Assembly: GCA_023663025.1 (NCBI GenBank)
Contig: JAMPIC010000002.1
Location: 216,283 to 261,349, forward strand
Length of the DNA stretch: 45,067 bases
Direction of reading: 5' to 3'
Source: Prevotella sp.
Lineage (GTDB): Bacteria > Bacillota > Clostridia > Oscillospirales > Ruminococcaceae
The stretch's first letter is position 1; every line of letters starts with the position of its first letter. This document shows, one piece after another, positions 24,189 through 31,790 of this stretch. The position numbers were made by a program, and so were the translations under genes. The notes beneath the pieces were generated by a model. That model worked only from the letters and a program-made list of their open reading frames with translations. It was not told the origin of the DNA and ran no database searches.

Positions 24189-25439
24189 TCATTCATTTTT
24201 GATCCCCATATCTTCAAGGAAGCTCACGGTATCGTCGTCTACTTTTTCAAGGTCGATAAAGTAATCCGACAGCTTGCTGTTCGGAAAATAGAAGAACACG
24301 GTGTAGGTGTATATAGCGTCCTCGCTGCCCTGATAAGAATAGCCGTCCGTCAGTATCCTTCCGCCGGACTTTTGCCGCGCCCTGTCCATAACGTCAAACA
24401 GTTCGTCGGTTTCCTCAAATCGTTTCATGACCTCATCGAAAAGTTCCTTGTCCTTCAGTCTTACAGTAACCGAGTTCCTTTTGTTTTTTGCGGCTTCGGC
24501 AATTTTTTCTGCGAGGATATTCTTTGTCTCGTTCACGGTCGACGCGTACAGTCCGTTCTTACGGTAATATTCGCCGTCGTCCGAAGAAGCGGAGGGAATA
24601 TAGTAATCCTCTTCCGACTGAAAATGATCTTTTCCGATCGTTTCATCGCTCAGCATGAAATAATTGTAGGGGATATTGTTTTTTACGTTGCTTTCATTGT
24701 CGTCCCAGGTAACGTCCACATTGTACCATTTTTTATTCCAGTAAACCTTGTTCCAGGCATGGTACTCCCTTTCGCCGCCGCTTTCGGCGTATCCCGTGAC
24801 TGTGGCTGAACGTATTCCAGCCTTTGCGCACAGATAATCGAACGCGTGAGCGTACCCGTCGCATTTTGCCTTGCCGTTCACAAGCGAATCATAAATGCTG
24901 TTTGTGGAGCTGCCGCTTTGATATTCGGTATTGGTGATTATATAATCATGTATGTACTTGATTTTTTCGTAATCGGTCATCTGGTCGGTAAATCCGGAAA
25001 TGACCTTTTTCGCCGCCTTTTCCGACTCTTTCATTATCCGGTCGTACTCTTTTTTATCGTAATTGTATTGGAACATGATCATGATCGTAAGTCCCGTGTC
25101 CTCATAGTAGTAATACTCCACAACGTCGTCTCCCACGGGAAAATTGAAGCTTGTCAGCACATCGGCGTCCATCATGATACGCGCCAGCTTGTCTGCCGTT
25201 TCAGTGGGGATTTCTATCCTGACCGCGCTGCGGCATTCGATAAAAGCGGTGCGCATTTTCAGATACGCGAGCTTTTCCTCGGAGGTGAGCTTGCGGTAGC
25301 AGTACGGGAGCATGGTCTTGTTATACTCGGCAGCTTCAGAAACGACGGAAATGTCAGCGGGACTTTCCGCAAAAACAATTCCGCTTATGACAGAAAAAGC
25401 CATTACCGCGCATAAAACAAACGACAGAAATTTTTTCAT
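24189..25439 (-). CDS. Secreted transglutaminase-like (papain-fold) protein
   Basis: 416 residues: signal peptide (1-24, ending FAES) and a helical N-terminal part. A transglutaminase-like core follows (about 155-250) with Cys193 (GKAKCDGYAHAF), His227 (EREYHAWNKV) and Asp242 (YNVDVTWDD). All three catalytic residues are in place, so it is probably an active cysteine protease or amidase-like enzyme outside the cell; substrate unknown. Repetitive acidic C-terminus. AAAGGA is 10 bases before the ATG at 25439. Divergent from lepA. Confidence 0.88.
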   Translation of the reverse strand: MKKFLSFVLCAVMAFSVISGIVFAESPADISVVSEAAEYNKTMLPYCYRKLTSEEKLAYLKMRTAFIECRSAVRIEIPTETADKLARIMMDADVLTSFNFPVGDDVVEYYYYEDTGLTIMIMFQYNYDKKEYDRIMKESEKAAKKVISGFTDQMTDYEKIKYIHDYIITNTEYQSGSSTNSIYDSLVNGKAKCDGYAHAFDYLCAKAGIRSATVTGYAESGGEREYHAWNKVYWNKKWYNVDVTWDDNESNVKNNIPYNYFMLSDETIGKDHFQSEEDYYIPSASSDDGEYYRKNGLYASTVNETKNILAEKIAEAAKNKRNSVTVRLKDKELFDEVMKRFEETDELFDVMDRARQKSGGRILTDGYSYQGSEDAIYTYTVFFYFPNSKLSDYFIDLEKVDDDTVSFLEDMGIKNE

Positions 25440-25504
25440 ATTCGGCATATCCTTTCATCTGGGAGTGCAGAGATTTTCCGCTGTATTACAATTATTACAA
25501 TATA

Positions 25505-25533
25505 GTTATACCATAATCTGCGGAAAATTGCAA
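25505..25533 (-). promoter_or_regulatory. Sigma-A promoter of the transglutaminase-like gene
   Basis: Minus strand TTGCAA (25533-25528), 17 bp, TATAAC (25510-25505). Confidence 0.75.
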
Positions 25534-25603
25534 TACCCTTTTTCCCTACGGACGGTCAATATTTTTCCGCTGTCCCTTTTCGGAGGAAATTTGCTGCATT
25601 TCC

Positions 25604-25632
25604 TTTACAATAAGAGAAAAATATGGTATAAT
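25604..25632 (+). promoter_or_regulatory. Sigma-A promoter of lepA
   Basis: TTTACA (25604-25609), 17 bp, TATAAT (25627-25632), about 37 bases before the TTG start. Divergent from the promoter at 25505-25533. Confidence 0.85.
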
Positions 25633-25668
25633 ATTCTTGATTATTGTGATTTTTAAGGAAGTGTTATC

Positions 25669-27477
25669 TTGTCCTACAACAAAGAAAATATAAGAAATTT
25701 CTGCATTATCGCCCATATCGACCACGGAAAATCCACTCTCGCCGACCGCATTCTGGAGCTTACCTCCACTGTCGCCAAGCGGGACATGGAGGAGCAGCTT
25801 CTCGACAACATGGACATCGAGCGGGAGAGGGGAATTACCATAAAGGCGCGGGCAGTTCGGCTCAAATACACTGCACAAAACGGCGGGGAGTACATTTTCA
25901 ACCTTATCGACACCCCTGGTCATGTGGACTTTAACTATGAGGTTTCCCGCTCGCTGGTCGCCTGCGAGGGAGCCGTTCTTGTGGTGGACGCTTCTCAGGG
26001 CATCGAGGCGCAGACCCTTGCCAACACCTATCTCGCCATAGAAAACGACCTTGAAGTCATGCCCGTGGTGAACAAGATAGATCTGCCCTCCGCAGACCCC
26101 GAAAGAGTGTGCGCGGAGATCGAGAATATCATCGGCATTCCCGCCATGGACGCGCCGAGAATTTCCGCAAAAATGGGCACGAACGTGGAGGAAGTGCTGG
26201 AAAGGATAGTTACCGACATTCCCTGTCCGAAAGGGGACAGCGCAAGTCCTCTCAAGGCTCTTGTTTTCGACTGCTTTTACGACAGCTACAAGGGCGTTAT
26301 CATTTACGTCCGCGTTATCGACGGCGAGGTCAGGACGGGGCAGACTATACGTCTCATGGCGACGGGAGCGGAGTTTACCGTGGTTGAAGCGGGCTATATG
26401 GGTGCGACCGAGCTTGTGAACGCGGGCTGTCTGAACGCGGGCGAGGTGGGATACATCACCGCTTCCATAAAGTCCATCAGCGACACGAAGGTGGGCGATA
26501 CCGTCACCGACGCGGACAACCCCTGCGCCGAGGCTCTGCCCGGATACCGCGACGTGAACCCCATGGTGTTCAGCGGCGTTTACCCTGCGGACGGCGCACG
26601 CTACGGCGACCTGCGGGACGCTCTGGAAAAGCTCCGTCTGAACGACGCGTCCCTGTCCTTTGAGCCGGAGACGTCGGTCGCGCTGGGCTTTGGCTTCCGC
26701 TGCGGCTTTCTGGGACTTCTCCACATGGAAATAATCCAGGAACGTCTTGAAAGGGAGTACAACCTTGACCTTGTTACCACCGCGCCGTCGGTTATTTACA
26801 AGGTAAATCTTACCAACGGGGAGACGGTCTATATAGACAACCCCACCAACTACCCCGAGCCTGCGGTCATCGCTTCGGCGGAAGAGCCTATGGTAAAGGC
26901 TTCCATACTGTCCCCGGGGGACTATGTGGGCAATATCATGGAGCTTTGTCAGGGCAGACGGGGAGTGTTCAAGGACATGAAATACCTTGACGAGACCCGC
27001 GTGGAGCTTCACTACGAGCTGCCGCTGAACGAGATCGTCTACGACTTTTTCGACGCGCTGAAATCCCGCACAAAGGGATACGCCTCTTTCGACTACGAAA
27101 TGCTTGGGTACGCTCCCTCAAAGCTTGTGAAGCTTGACATCATGCTCAACGGCGAGGTGGTGGACGCGCTTTCGTTCATCGTCCACGCGGACAATGCCTA
27201 CGGCAGGGCGAGAAAGATCGCGGAGAAGCTGAAGGACAACATTCCCCGTCAGCTTTTTGAAGTGCCCATTCAGGCGGCTATAGGAGGAAAGATAATCGCC
27301 CGCGAGACCGTCAAGGCAATGCGCAAGGACGTGCTGGCGAAGTGCTACGGCGGCGATATCACCCGAAAGAAAAAGCTGCTTGAAAAGCAGAAAGAGGGCA
27401 AGAAGCGTATGCGCCAGCTGGGTACGGTGGAAGTCCCGCAGGAGGCGTTTATGGCTGTGCTGAAGCTGGACGATTGA
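25669..27477 (+). CDS. lepA: Elongation factor 4
   Basis: 602 residues. This ribosome-dependent GTPase back-translocates or rescues stalled ribosomes. G1 AHIDHGKST, the switch region RERGITIKAR, G3 DTPGHVDF, G4 NKIDLPSA, and the LepA-specific C-terminal domain (MLGYAPSKLVKLDI, then GGKIIARETVKAMRKD and KKLLEKQKEGKKRM) are all seen. The start is TTG at 25669, with AAGGAAGTG upstream; it precedes SYNKENIRNFC, the family N-terminus. Confidence 0.98.
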   Translation: MSYNKENIRNFCIIAHIDHGKSTLADRILELTSTVAKRDMEEQLLDNMDIERERGITIKARAVRLKYTAQNGGEYIFNLIDTPGHVDFNYEVSRSLVACEGAVLVVDASQGIEAQTLANTYLAIENDLEVMPVVNKIDLPSADPERVCAEIENIIGIPAMDAPRISAKMGTNVEEVLERIVTDIPCPKGDSASPLKALVFDCFYDSYKGVIIYVRVIDGEVRTGQTIRLMATGAEFTVVEAGYMGATELVNAGCLNAGEVGYITASIKSISDTKVGDTVTDADNPCAEALPGYRDVNPMVFSGVYPADGARYGDLRDALEKLRLNDASLSFEPETSVALGFGFRCGFLGLLHMEIIQERLEREYNLDLVTTAPSVIYKVNLTNGETVYIDNPTNYPEPAVIASAEEPMVKASILSPGDYVGNIMELCQGRRGVFKDMKYLDETRVELHYELPLNEIVYDFFDALKSRTKGYASFDYEMLGYAPSKLVKLDIMLNGEVVDALSFIVHADNAYGRARKIAEKLKDNIPRQLFEVPIQAAIGGKIIARETVKAMRKDVLAKCYGGDITRKKKLLEKQKEGKKRMRQLGTVEVPQEAFMAVLKLDD

Positions 27478-27493
27478 TTTTCGGAGGAACGGC

Positions 27494-28027
27494 ATGACAT
27501 ACACGTATCATTACAAGTCGCCCATAGGTGGAATTACGCTGTCAAGCAGGGGCGGGGAGCTTACGGGCTTGTGGTTTGACGGACAGAAATATTTCGGAGG
27601 TACTCTTTCGGAAGAATGCCGTGAAAAACCGCTTCCGGTATTTGACGAAACGGCGCGGTGGCTCGATATTTATTTCAGCGGAAAAGCTCCGGATTTTACG
27701 CCGCCGCTTAAAATGGAAACAACGGCTTTCCGCAAATCGGTATGGGAGATCCTGCTGAAGATACCGTTCGGTCAGACAGTGACTTACGGGGAGATCGCGT
27801 CCGAGGTCGCAAAGCGCAGGGGACTTTCAAAAATGTCCGCGCAGGCTGTCGGCGGCGCGGTGGGGCACAATTCCATTTCGCTGATAATTCCCTGTCACCG
27901 CGTCGTCGGGGCTGACGGCAGTTTAACCGGATATGCCGGCGGCATTGATAAAAAGGTGAAGCTCCTTACGCTGGAAAAAGCGGATATGTCATCGTTTTTT
28001 ATTCCCGGAAAAGGGACGGCTCTGTGA
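27494..28027 (+). CDS. ogt: Methylated-DNA--protein-cysteine methyltransferase
   Basis: 177 residues. It repairs O6-methylguanine by moving the alkyl group to its own Cys. Catalytic PCHRVVG has Cys134, preceded by the DNA-binding helix (FGQTVTYGEIA, AQAVGGAVGHN). The N-terminal domain is the short Ogt type. GGAGG is 7 bases before the ATG. It follows lepA by 16 bases and is probably transcribed with it. Confidence 0.95.
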   Translation: MTYTYHYKSPIGGITLSSRGGELTGLWFDGQKYFGGTLSEECREKPLPVFDETARWLDIYFSGKAPDFTPPLKMETTAFRKSVWEILLKIPFGQTVTYGEIASEVAKRRGLSKMSAQAVGGAVGHNSISLIIPCHRVVGADGSLTGYAGGIDKKVKLLTLEKADMSSFFIPGKGTAL

Positions 28028-28179
28028 CGGAGCAAGCTTTCGTACTGTTAATTGCTCATTTTCATTTTTCCATTATATTATTTTGGGATTTTGTGTCAAA
28101 AAATCTTAAATCTCCCCGAGCTTTTGAGGCGAAGTTTTATACCGCGATTTCCCGGACAAATCCCAAAATGTGGTTTGCC

Positions 28180-28208
28180 TTGATTTTTTCTCAATACCGT
28201 GTTATAAT
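28180..28208 (+). promoter_or_regulatory. Sigma-A promoter of the PIN/NYN-like gene
   Basis: TTGATT (28180-28185), 17 bp, TATAAT (28203-28208), with a ribosome site AGGAGG at 28232-28237. The region from 28028 to here holds no other feature I can support. Confidence 0.8.
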
Positions 28209-28249
28209 TAAATTGTATACCCTAAAAAGAAAAGGAGGATTTTATTTTT

Positions 28250-29578
28250 ATGAGAACCGATACCAGAAATATCGTCGCAACACTGGCATACCTCATAGGC
28301 GTAAGAAAAAGCGCGTGGGTCTCATCATACGGGAACGAGTACTCAGAGCTTCTGACTGAGCTTGAAGCCAATGTCAACGCAACGTCGATAAGATACCTCT
28401 GCAAGCTGCGGACCACGCTTATGCAGAGATTTAAAAAAACCGACGCTTCTTTGGTCTACGACTTCAAAAATCTCGACCGCATCGATTGGTATGACGCAGA
28501 TAACATCAGGCAGCTTGAAAAATGGGGATATACAATAATTCTCGCAAACAAGCGCGCCGCCGATTATTCCATGCATTTCAACACCCTTATCCGCGACAAT
28601 ATCGATAAATGCAGCGAGCTTTTCCCCGATTGGATCGTATGGGACTATATCAAGGATCTTTTCGTTATCCCGAAATTCGCAAACGCGAACGTCCAGAAAT
28701 TTGAATTTGCAAAGTATATGGAGCACATCGACCACTACCCTTTCCAGATGTATATTCATTGGAAACCGAAAGATTACGGAAATCTGCTGTACACTGACGG
28801 AAAATTTCTCGAAATACTGTATGAGATGAACAACGATTACTTCGGCGACAAAAGCAAATATAAAAACGCCGTGGACGATGTTAAAAACAACATCTACAGC
28901 TTTATCGACAACAGCTACAAAACAGTGCTGGCTGTGGACTGTGAAAACTCCGACGTTTACAAGCTGTACGGAATGCTGAAAAATCTCAACAGGGACGAGA
29001 TAGAGAAAATAGAGAAAATTATATTGTATGACGACAGAAACACCAACAACGGCTGGGATTATCTTGAAAAATTTATAAGCATACCCGTTGAGCATATAGA
29101 GGTGCAGCGGGTGGTCGATCACAAATCAATAGTGGATATGCGCATGGCTACGGGAATTTGCAGGGAATTCTACAAAAACGATGTTTCATCTTTCATACTG
29201 CTGTCCAGCGATTCGGACTACTGGGCGCTTATATCGTCCCTTCCCGAAGCCGAATTCTTAGTTGTTATAGAGTATTCCAAATGCGGTCACGCCATTAAGG
29301 AGACCCTTGGAGCAAACGGAACCTACTACTGTTCCCTGGACGATTTCTGCACAGGAAATATAGAAGAACTCAAGCGGGCTGTGCTTTTAAGCGAATTACA
29401 CAAGCTTCTGCCCGACTTGCTCAAATACAACGGAAAGGAGCTTGCAAATATGCTGTTTGAAAGAGCCCGCATAGAAGCGGACGAAAACGAGATCATGAAT
29501 TTCTATAATAAATATATTAAAACCATAAAGCTTACCGTTGACGACGCGGGAAATTTCAGCTTTTCCACCACCCGCTGA
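28250..29578 (+). CDS. PIN/NYN-fold putative nuclease
   Basis: 442 residues, no signal peptide. The N-terminal half (1-220) is mostly helical with aromatic-rich stretches and unrecognised. The middle (225-365) looks like a PIN/NYN nuclease: AVDCENSDVYKLYG (D230, E232, N233), VVDHKSIVDMRMA (D296), then FILLSSDSDYWALI (D321, D323). These four acidic sites match the Mg2+ centre of NYN/LabA-type RNases. A C-terminal helix bundle follows. AGGAGG lies 12 bases upstream. It is monocistronic, with terminator at 29644-29682. Target RNA unknown. Confidence 0.8.
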   Translation: MRTDTRNIVATLAYLIGVRKSAWVSSYGNEYSELLTELEANVNATSIRYLCKLRTTLMQRFKKTDASLVYDFKNLDRIDWYDADNIRQLEKWGYTIILANKRAADYSMHFNTLIRDNIDKCSELFPDWIVWDYIKDLFVIPKFANANVQKFEFAKYMEHIDHYPFQMYIHWKPKDYGNLLYTDGKFLEILYEMNNDYFGDKSKYKNAVDDVKNNIYSFIDNSYKTVLAVDCENSDVYKLYGMLKNLNRDEIEKIEKIILYDDRNTNNGWDYLEKFISIPVEHIEVQRVVDHKSIVDMRMATGICREFYKNDVSSFILLSSDSDYWALISSLPEAEFLVVIEYSKCGHAIKETLGANGTYYCSLDDFCTGNIEELKRAVLLSELHKLLPDLLKYNGKELANMLFERARIEADENEIMNFYNKYIKTIKLTVDDAGNFSFSTTR

Positions 29579-29643
29579 TACGGAATAAAACAGAAATACG
29601 GCGTATTAAACCGATACTGAAGCAATTATTGAAATATTTGCAT

Positions 29644-29682
29644 AAATTTTGCGGGGACAAGTATTCCGTCCCCGCAAAATTT
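29644..29682. terminator. Bidirectional terminator, PIN/NYN gene and small lipoprotein
   Basis: A perfect 15-bp stem (29644-29658 with 29668-29682) with a 9-base loop, A-rich before and T-rich after on both strands. It sits between convergent genes. Confidence 0.9.
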
Positions 29683-29686
29683 GTTA

Positions 29687-29935
29687 TCAGCTCTCCGAAT
29701 AATTAACGCCAATTACACGGCGAATGCTTGCTCCCGCAATATTAAAATTTTTCTTCGGTAAACTCAACATCTGTGCAGATGAATTTACCGTCGGAAAAAC
29801 CGAACTTTCGGGAGCTTCCGTTTTCGTAACGGCTGTCGTTTCAATTTCGGCCGACGGGATTTCTTCCCCGCCGCAGCCGCACGCCGCACAGGCAAGAGCG
29901 GAGCAGATCGCCGCAAAAACAATTTTTCTTTTCAT
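29687..29935 (-). CDS. Small lipoprotein, unknown
   Basis: 82 residues. A signal with lipobox LACAAC puts the acylated Cys at about residue 19, followed by a CGCGGEE stretch and a Thr/Glu-rich tail. The rest shows no fold I recognise. The ribosome site is weak (GAGAGAAAAG). It lies 41 bases after the 66-residue gene and before the shared terminator, so it may be the last gene of the GNAT unit. Confidence 0.6.
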   Translation of the reverse strand: MKRKIVFAAICSALACAACGCGGEEIPSAEIETTAVTKTEAPESSVFPTVNSSAQMLSLPKKNFNIAGASIRRVIGVNYSES

Positions 29936-29976
29936 AATAATAAACTTTTCTCTCGAAAAATTTCAAAGGAGTATTT

Positions 29977-30177
29977 TTATAATTTGTCTTTTTCAAGACC
30001 GTACCTGCGGTAAAATTCCGCGATATCGGCTTCGGTGCGGACAAGCTCGGCAAAATGCAGCTTTTTGTCCGCGGGACTGTAAAAGCCTACGGTTTTCTCT
30101 CCCGTACAGACGCTTGCTTCCACCCTTATGTCTTTCACGGAAAAACCGTCGGGGACGGGCAGTATCTTCTTTTTCAT
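29977..30177 (-). CDS. Small conserved-looking protein, unknown
   Basis: 66 residues starting MKKKILPVPDGF, with a middle VEASVCTGEKTVGFY and end DIAEFYRRYGLEK. The ATG overlaps the preceding acetyltransferase stop by 4 bases (ATGA) and has AAAGGA upstream, so translational coupling is likely. A longer in-frame version from 30315 is not supported because it would sit inside the acetyltransferase. Its single Cys and small size give no function; family not identified. Confidence 0.7.
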   Translation of the reverse strand: MKKKILPVPDGFSVKDIRVEASVCTGEKTVGFYSPADKKLHFAELVRTEADIAEFYRRYGLEKDKL

Positions 30178-30764
30178 TTTATCAAATCCTTTCCCGTGGC
30201 TTTGGAGCAAGCCACGAATTCCTCCCGCAAAACCGAACGGTAGCTTATGTCGAGCAATTCCCCCGAGGCGGCGCGGAAAAACTGTCTGAGCGTTCCCTCG
30301 TATTTCAGACCGCACTTCTCCATAACCCGTCCCGAGGCGGGATTTTTCACCGCGTGAACCGCCTCAATGCGGTTGAAGCCAATCTCAAAAAGATAGGGAA
30401 TTATCGCCGAAAAGGCTTCCGTAACAATTCCCTTGTTCCACCATGGCTTGCCTATGCAGTAGCCTATTTCCGCCGTATCGGTGTTTTCGTAAATATGCAC
30501 AATGTCAATGCCGCCTATGGGTTCGCCGGTTTCTTTCGGCACGATCGCCCAGCGGTAGGTTTTAATGTCGTTGTACGCCGCCGTCCAAACATTCAGCATA
30601 TACTCGCTGTCGGCAATGCTGCGATGAGCGTTCCATGTGAGAAATCTTGTGACCTCCCTGTCGCTTGCCCAGTTCCTGAACATAGCGGACGCGTCCTCGC
30701 TCCTGAACGGGCGGAGGATAAGTCTTTCCGTCTCGATTATTTTTGTGCCTTTATGATTTAACAT
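30174..30764 (-). CDS. GNAT acetyltransferase, RimJ/RimL type
   Basis: 196 residues. N-terminal ETERLILRPFRSEDASAMF, then GEPIGGIDIVHI, AEIGYCIGKPWWNKGIVTEA and NRIEAVHAVKNPASGRVMEK, with GLKYEGTLRQF. This matches the RimJ/RimL and ribosomal-protein/aminoglycoside-like GNAT group that uses acetyl-CoA. The exact substrate is unknown. AAAGG lies 12 bases upstream. It follows the other acetyltransferase by 16 bases and shares its leader. Confidence 0.9.
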   Translation of the reverse strand: MLNHKGTKIIETERLILRPFRSEDASAMFRNWASDREVTRFLTWNAHRSIADSEYMLNVWTAAYNDIKTYRWAIVPKETGEPIGGIDIVHIYENTDTAEIGYCIGKPWWNKGIVTEAFSAIIPYLFEIGFNRIEAVHAVKNPASGRVMEKCGLKYEGTLRQFFRAASGELLDISYRSVLREEFVACSKATGKDLIK

Positions 30765-30780
30765 ATGTGATCAGAACCTT

Positions 30781-31272
30781 TCAAATCAATTTCGCCGCCA
30801 TGGGCGTATACAGAATGCCGTCGGTCATGAGCCGCATATCCGTCTCGCGGAAACCCATCGCCTTATAGAACGGTACGCCGTAATCGCTGGCGTTTACCGT
30901 TATTGTTTCGGTTCCGTAAGCTTTCGCTTCGGCTTTTGCCGCGGCGTAAAGCATTCGCCCTATCCCCTGACGGTGAAAGTCCGAGCGCACAAAGGCAAGG
31001 CTGATATGCTCCCGCTCCCGCAGAGCGAGCATTCCGACCGGTTTTTCCCCGCTAAAGCAGCACCATACCGCGAAATCTCCCGCCGCAAACATTTCACGAA
31101 GCCTGTTTCCCCACAGAAAGGACAGGAAGCTTTCCAATCCCCGCTTGGAAAAAGCGGTAGCTTCAAACTGCATAAACACGTCCTCCGCAAGCCTTAAAGC
31201 AGCTTGAAGCCCGGCTTCGTCGGTAATTCTTTTTATCTCTGTTTCATTTTTCGCGGCTGCAACGGAAGTCAT
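30781..31272 (-). CDS. GNAT acetyltransferase
   Basis: 163 residues. The GNAT core is at about 60-150: AVWCCFSGEKPVGMLALRE, HISLAFVRSDFHRQGIGRML (acetyl-CoA loop, RQGIGRM) and ETITVNASDYGVPFYKAMGF. The substrate is unknown. The ATG at 31272 has AAAGGA 8 bases upstream, better than one two codons earlier. It is the first acetyltransferase behind a terminator (31315-31348) and the 31-codon ORF, with no promoter of its own that I can see. Confidence 0.9.
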   Translation of the reverse strand: MTSVAAAKNETEIKRITDEAGLQAALRLAEDVFMQFEATAFSKRGLESFLSFLWGNRLREMFAAGDFAVWCCFSGEKPVGMLALREREHISLAFVRSDFHRQGIGRMLYAAAKAEAKAYGTETITVNASDYGVPFYKAMGFRETDMRLMTDGILYTPMAAKLI

Positions 31273-31314
31273 AAACATCGTCCTTTACAAAATATTCGGC
31301 TGCGGGAACGCCAA

Positions 31315-31348
31315 AAAGCGGCTTAAAGACATCGCTTTAAGCCGCTTT
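31315..31348 (-). terminator. Terminator between leader ORF and acetyltransferases (attenuator)
   Basis: AAAGCGGCTTAAAG (31348-31335) pairs perfectly over 14 bp with CTTTAAGCCGCTTT (31328-31315) around a 6-base loop, then TTTTT. It lies 38 bases after the leader ORF stop and 43 before the first acetyltransferase. Its 5' arm (31345-31334) can instead pair with 31414-31403 in the leader ORF, 12 bp with one G-U. Confidence 0.85.
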
Positions 31349-31385
31349 GTACGCAAATAACGGAGAACGTCCCGGGGACTTGCCC

Positions 31386-31481
31386 TCAGCATTTCGGGTA
31401 CGGCAGCTTAAAGCCATGGTACATCCCGTACATGACCTCCGCTGTATTCACACCGTATACGCTGTATGAGTTCGTTCTCAT
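31386..31481 (-). CDS. 31-residue leader peptide ORF
   Basis: A 31-codon ORF on the minus strand, ATG at 31481, TGA at 31386-31388. AAAGGA lies 10 bases upstream and a consensus promoter about 30. The peptide begins MRTNSYSVYGV and ends YHGFKLPYPKC: five Tyr, no long hydrophobic stretch, one terminal Cys. Codons for GFKLP cover the 12 bases that match the terminator. I know no named family for it. It may be a leader peptide whose translation controls the terminator, or a peptide with its own activity; the first is favoured by the pairing. Confidence 0.75.
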   Translation of the reverse strand: MRTNSYSVYGVNTAEVMYGMYHGFKLPYPKC

Positions 31482-31512
31482 TTTAAGGCAGTCCTTTCAA
31501 AAGCTTTTTATA

Positions 31513-31541
31513 AGTATACACCATAATTTCACATTTGTCAA
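31513..31541 (-). promoter_or_regulatory. Consensus sigma-A promoter of leader ORF and acetyltransferases
   Basis: Minus strand TTGACA (31541-31536), 17 bp, TATACT (31518-31513), about 25 bases from the predicted start to the leader ATG. Confidence 0.9.
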
Positions 31542-31616
31542 TAGCGTGAGAAAAAATCGCGATATAAAATTTGTCTTATAATATCAATAAAATTTTCGGG
31601 AAAAGTTTGCGAACAA

Positions 31617-31645
31617 TTGACTTCACGAGGAAGATACGGTATAAA
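31617..31645 (+). promoter_or_regulatory. Orphan plus-strand promoter, no downstream gene found
   Basis: TTGACT (31617-31622), 17 bp, TATAAA (31640-31645). It would transcribe toward the 3' end of feoB, antisense to it. I found no ORF with a ribosome site; a weak hairpin with CTTTT follows near 31693-31704. The rest of 31542-31790 holds nothing else I can support. Confidence 0.5.
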
Positions 31646-31790
31646 AATCAAGTTAGTTCTTTTATATTCGACTTAACAATTCAAACTGTTTAGTGCAGTC
31701 TTTTCGGCGTGCCTATTTTTGTGTTTGTTAATTATTTGTAAACCATGCTTTTCAGAGATCGATTTTTTCACAGGTTTTACAAAAACGGTA

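Noticed and set aside
25546..27012. 488-codon ORF antisense to lepA
   Set aside because: It is the complementary frame of a highly conserved gene; its Val/His/Arg-rich composition and lack of domains mark it as a shadow caused by codon bias.
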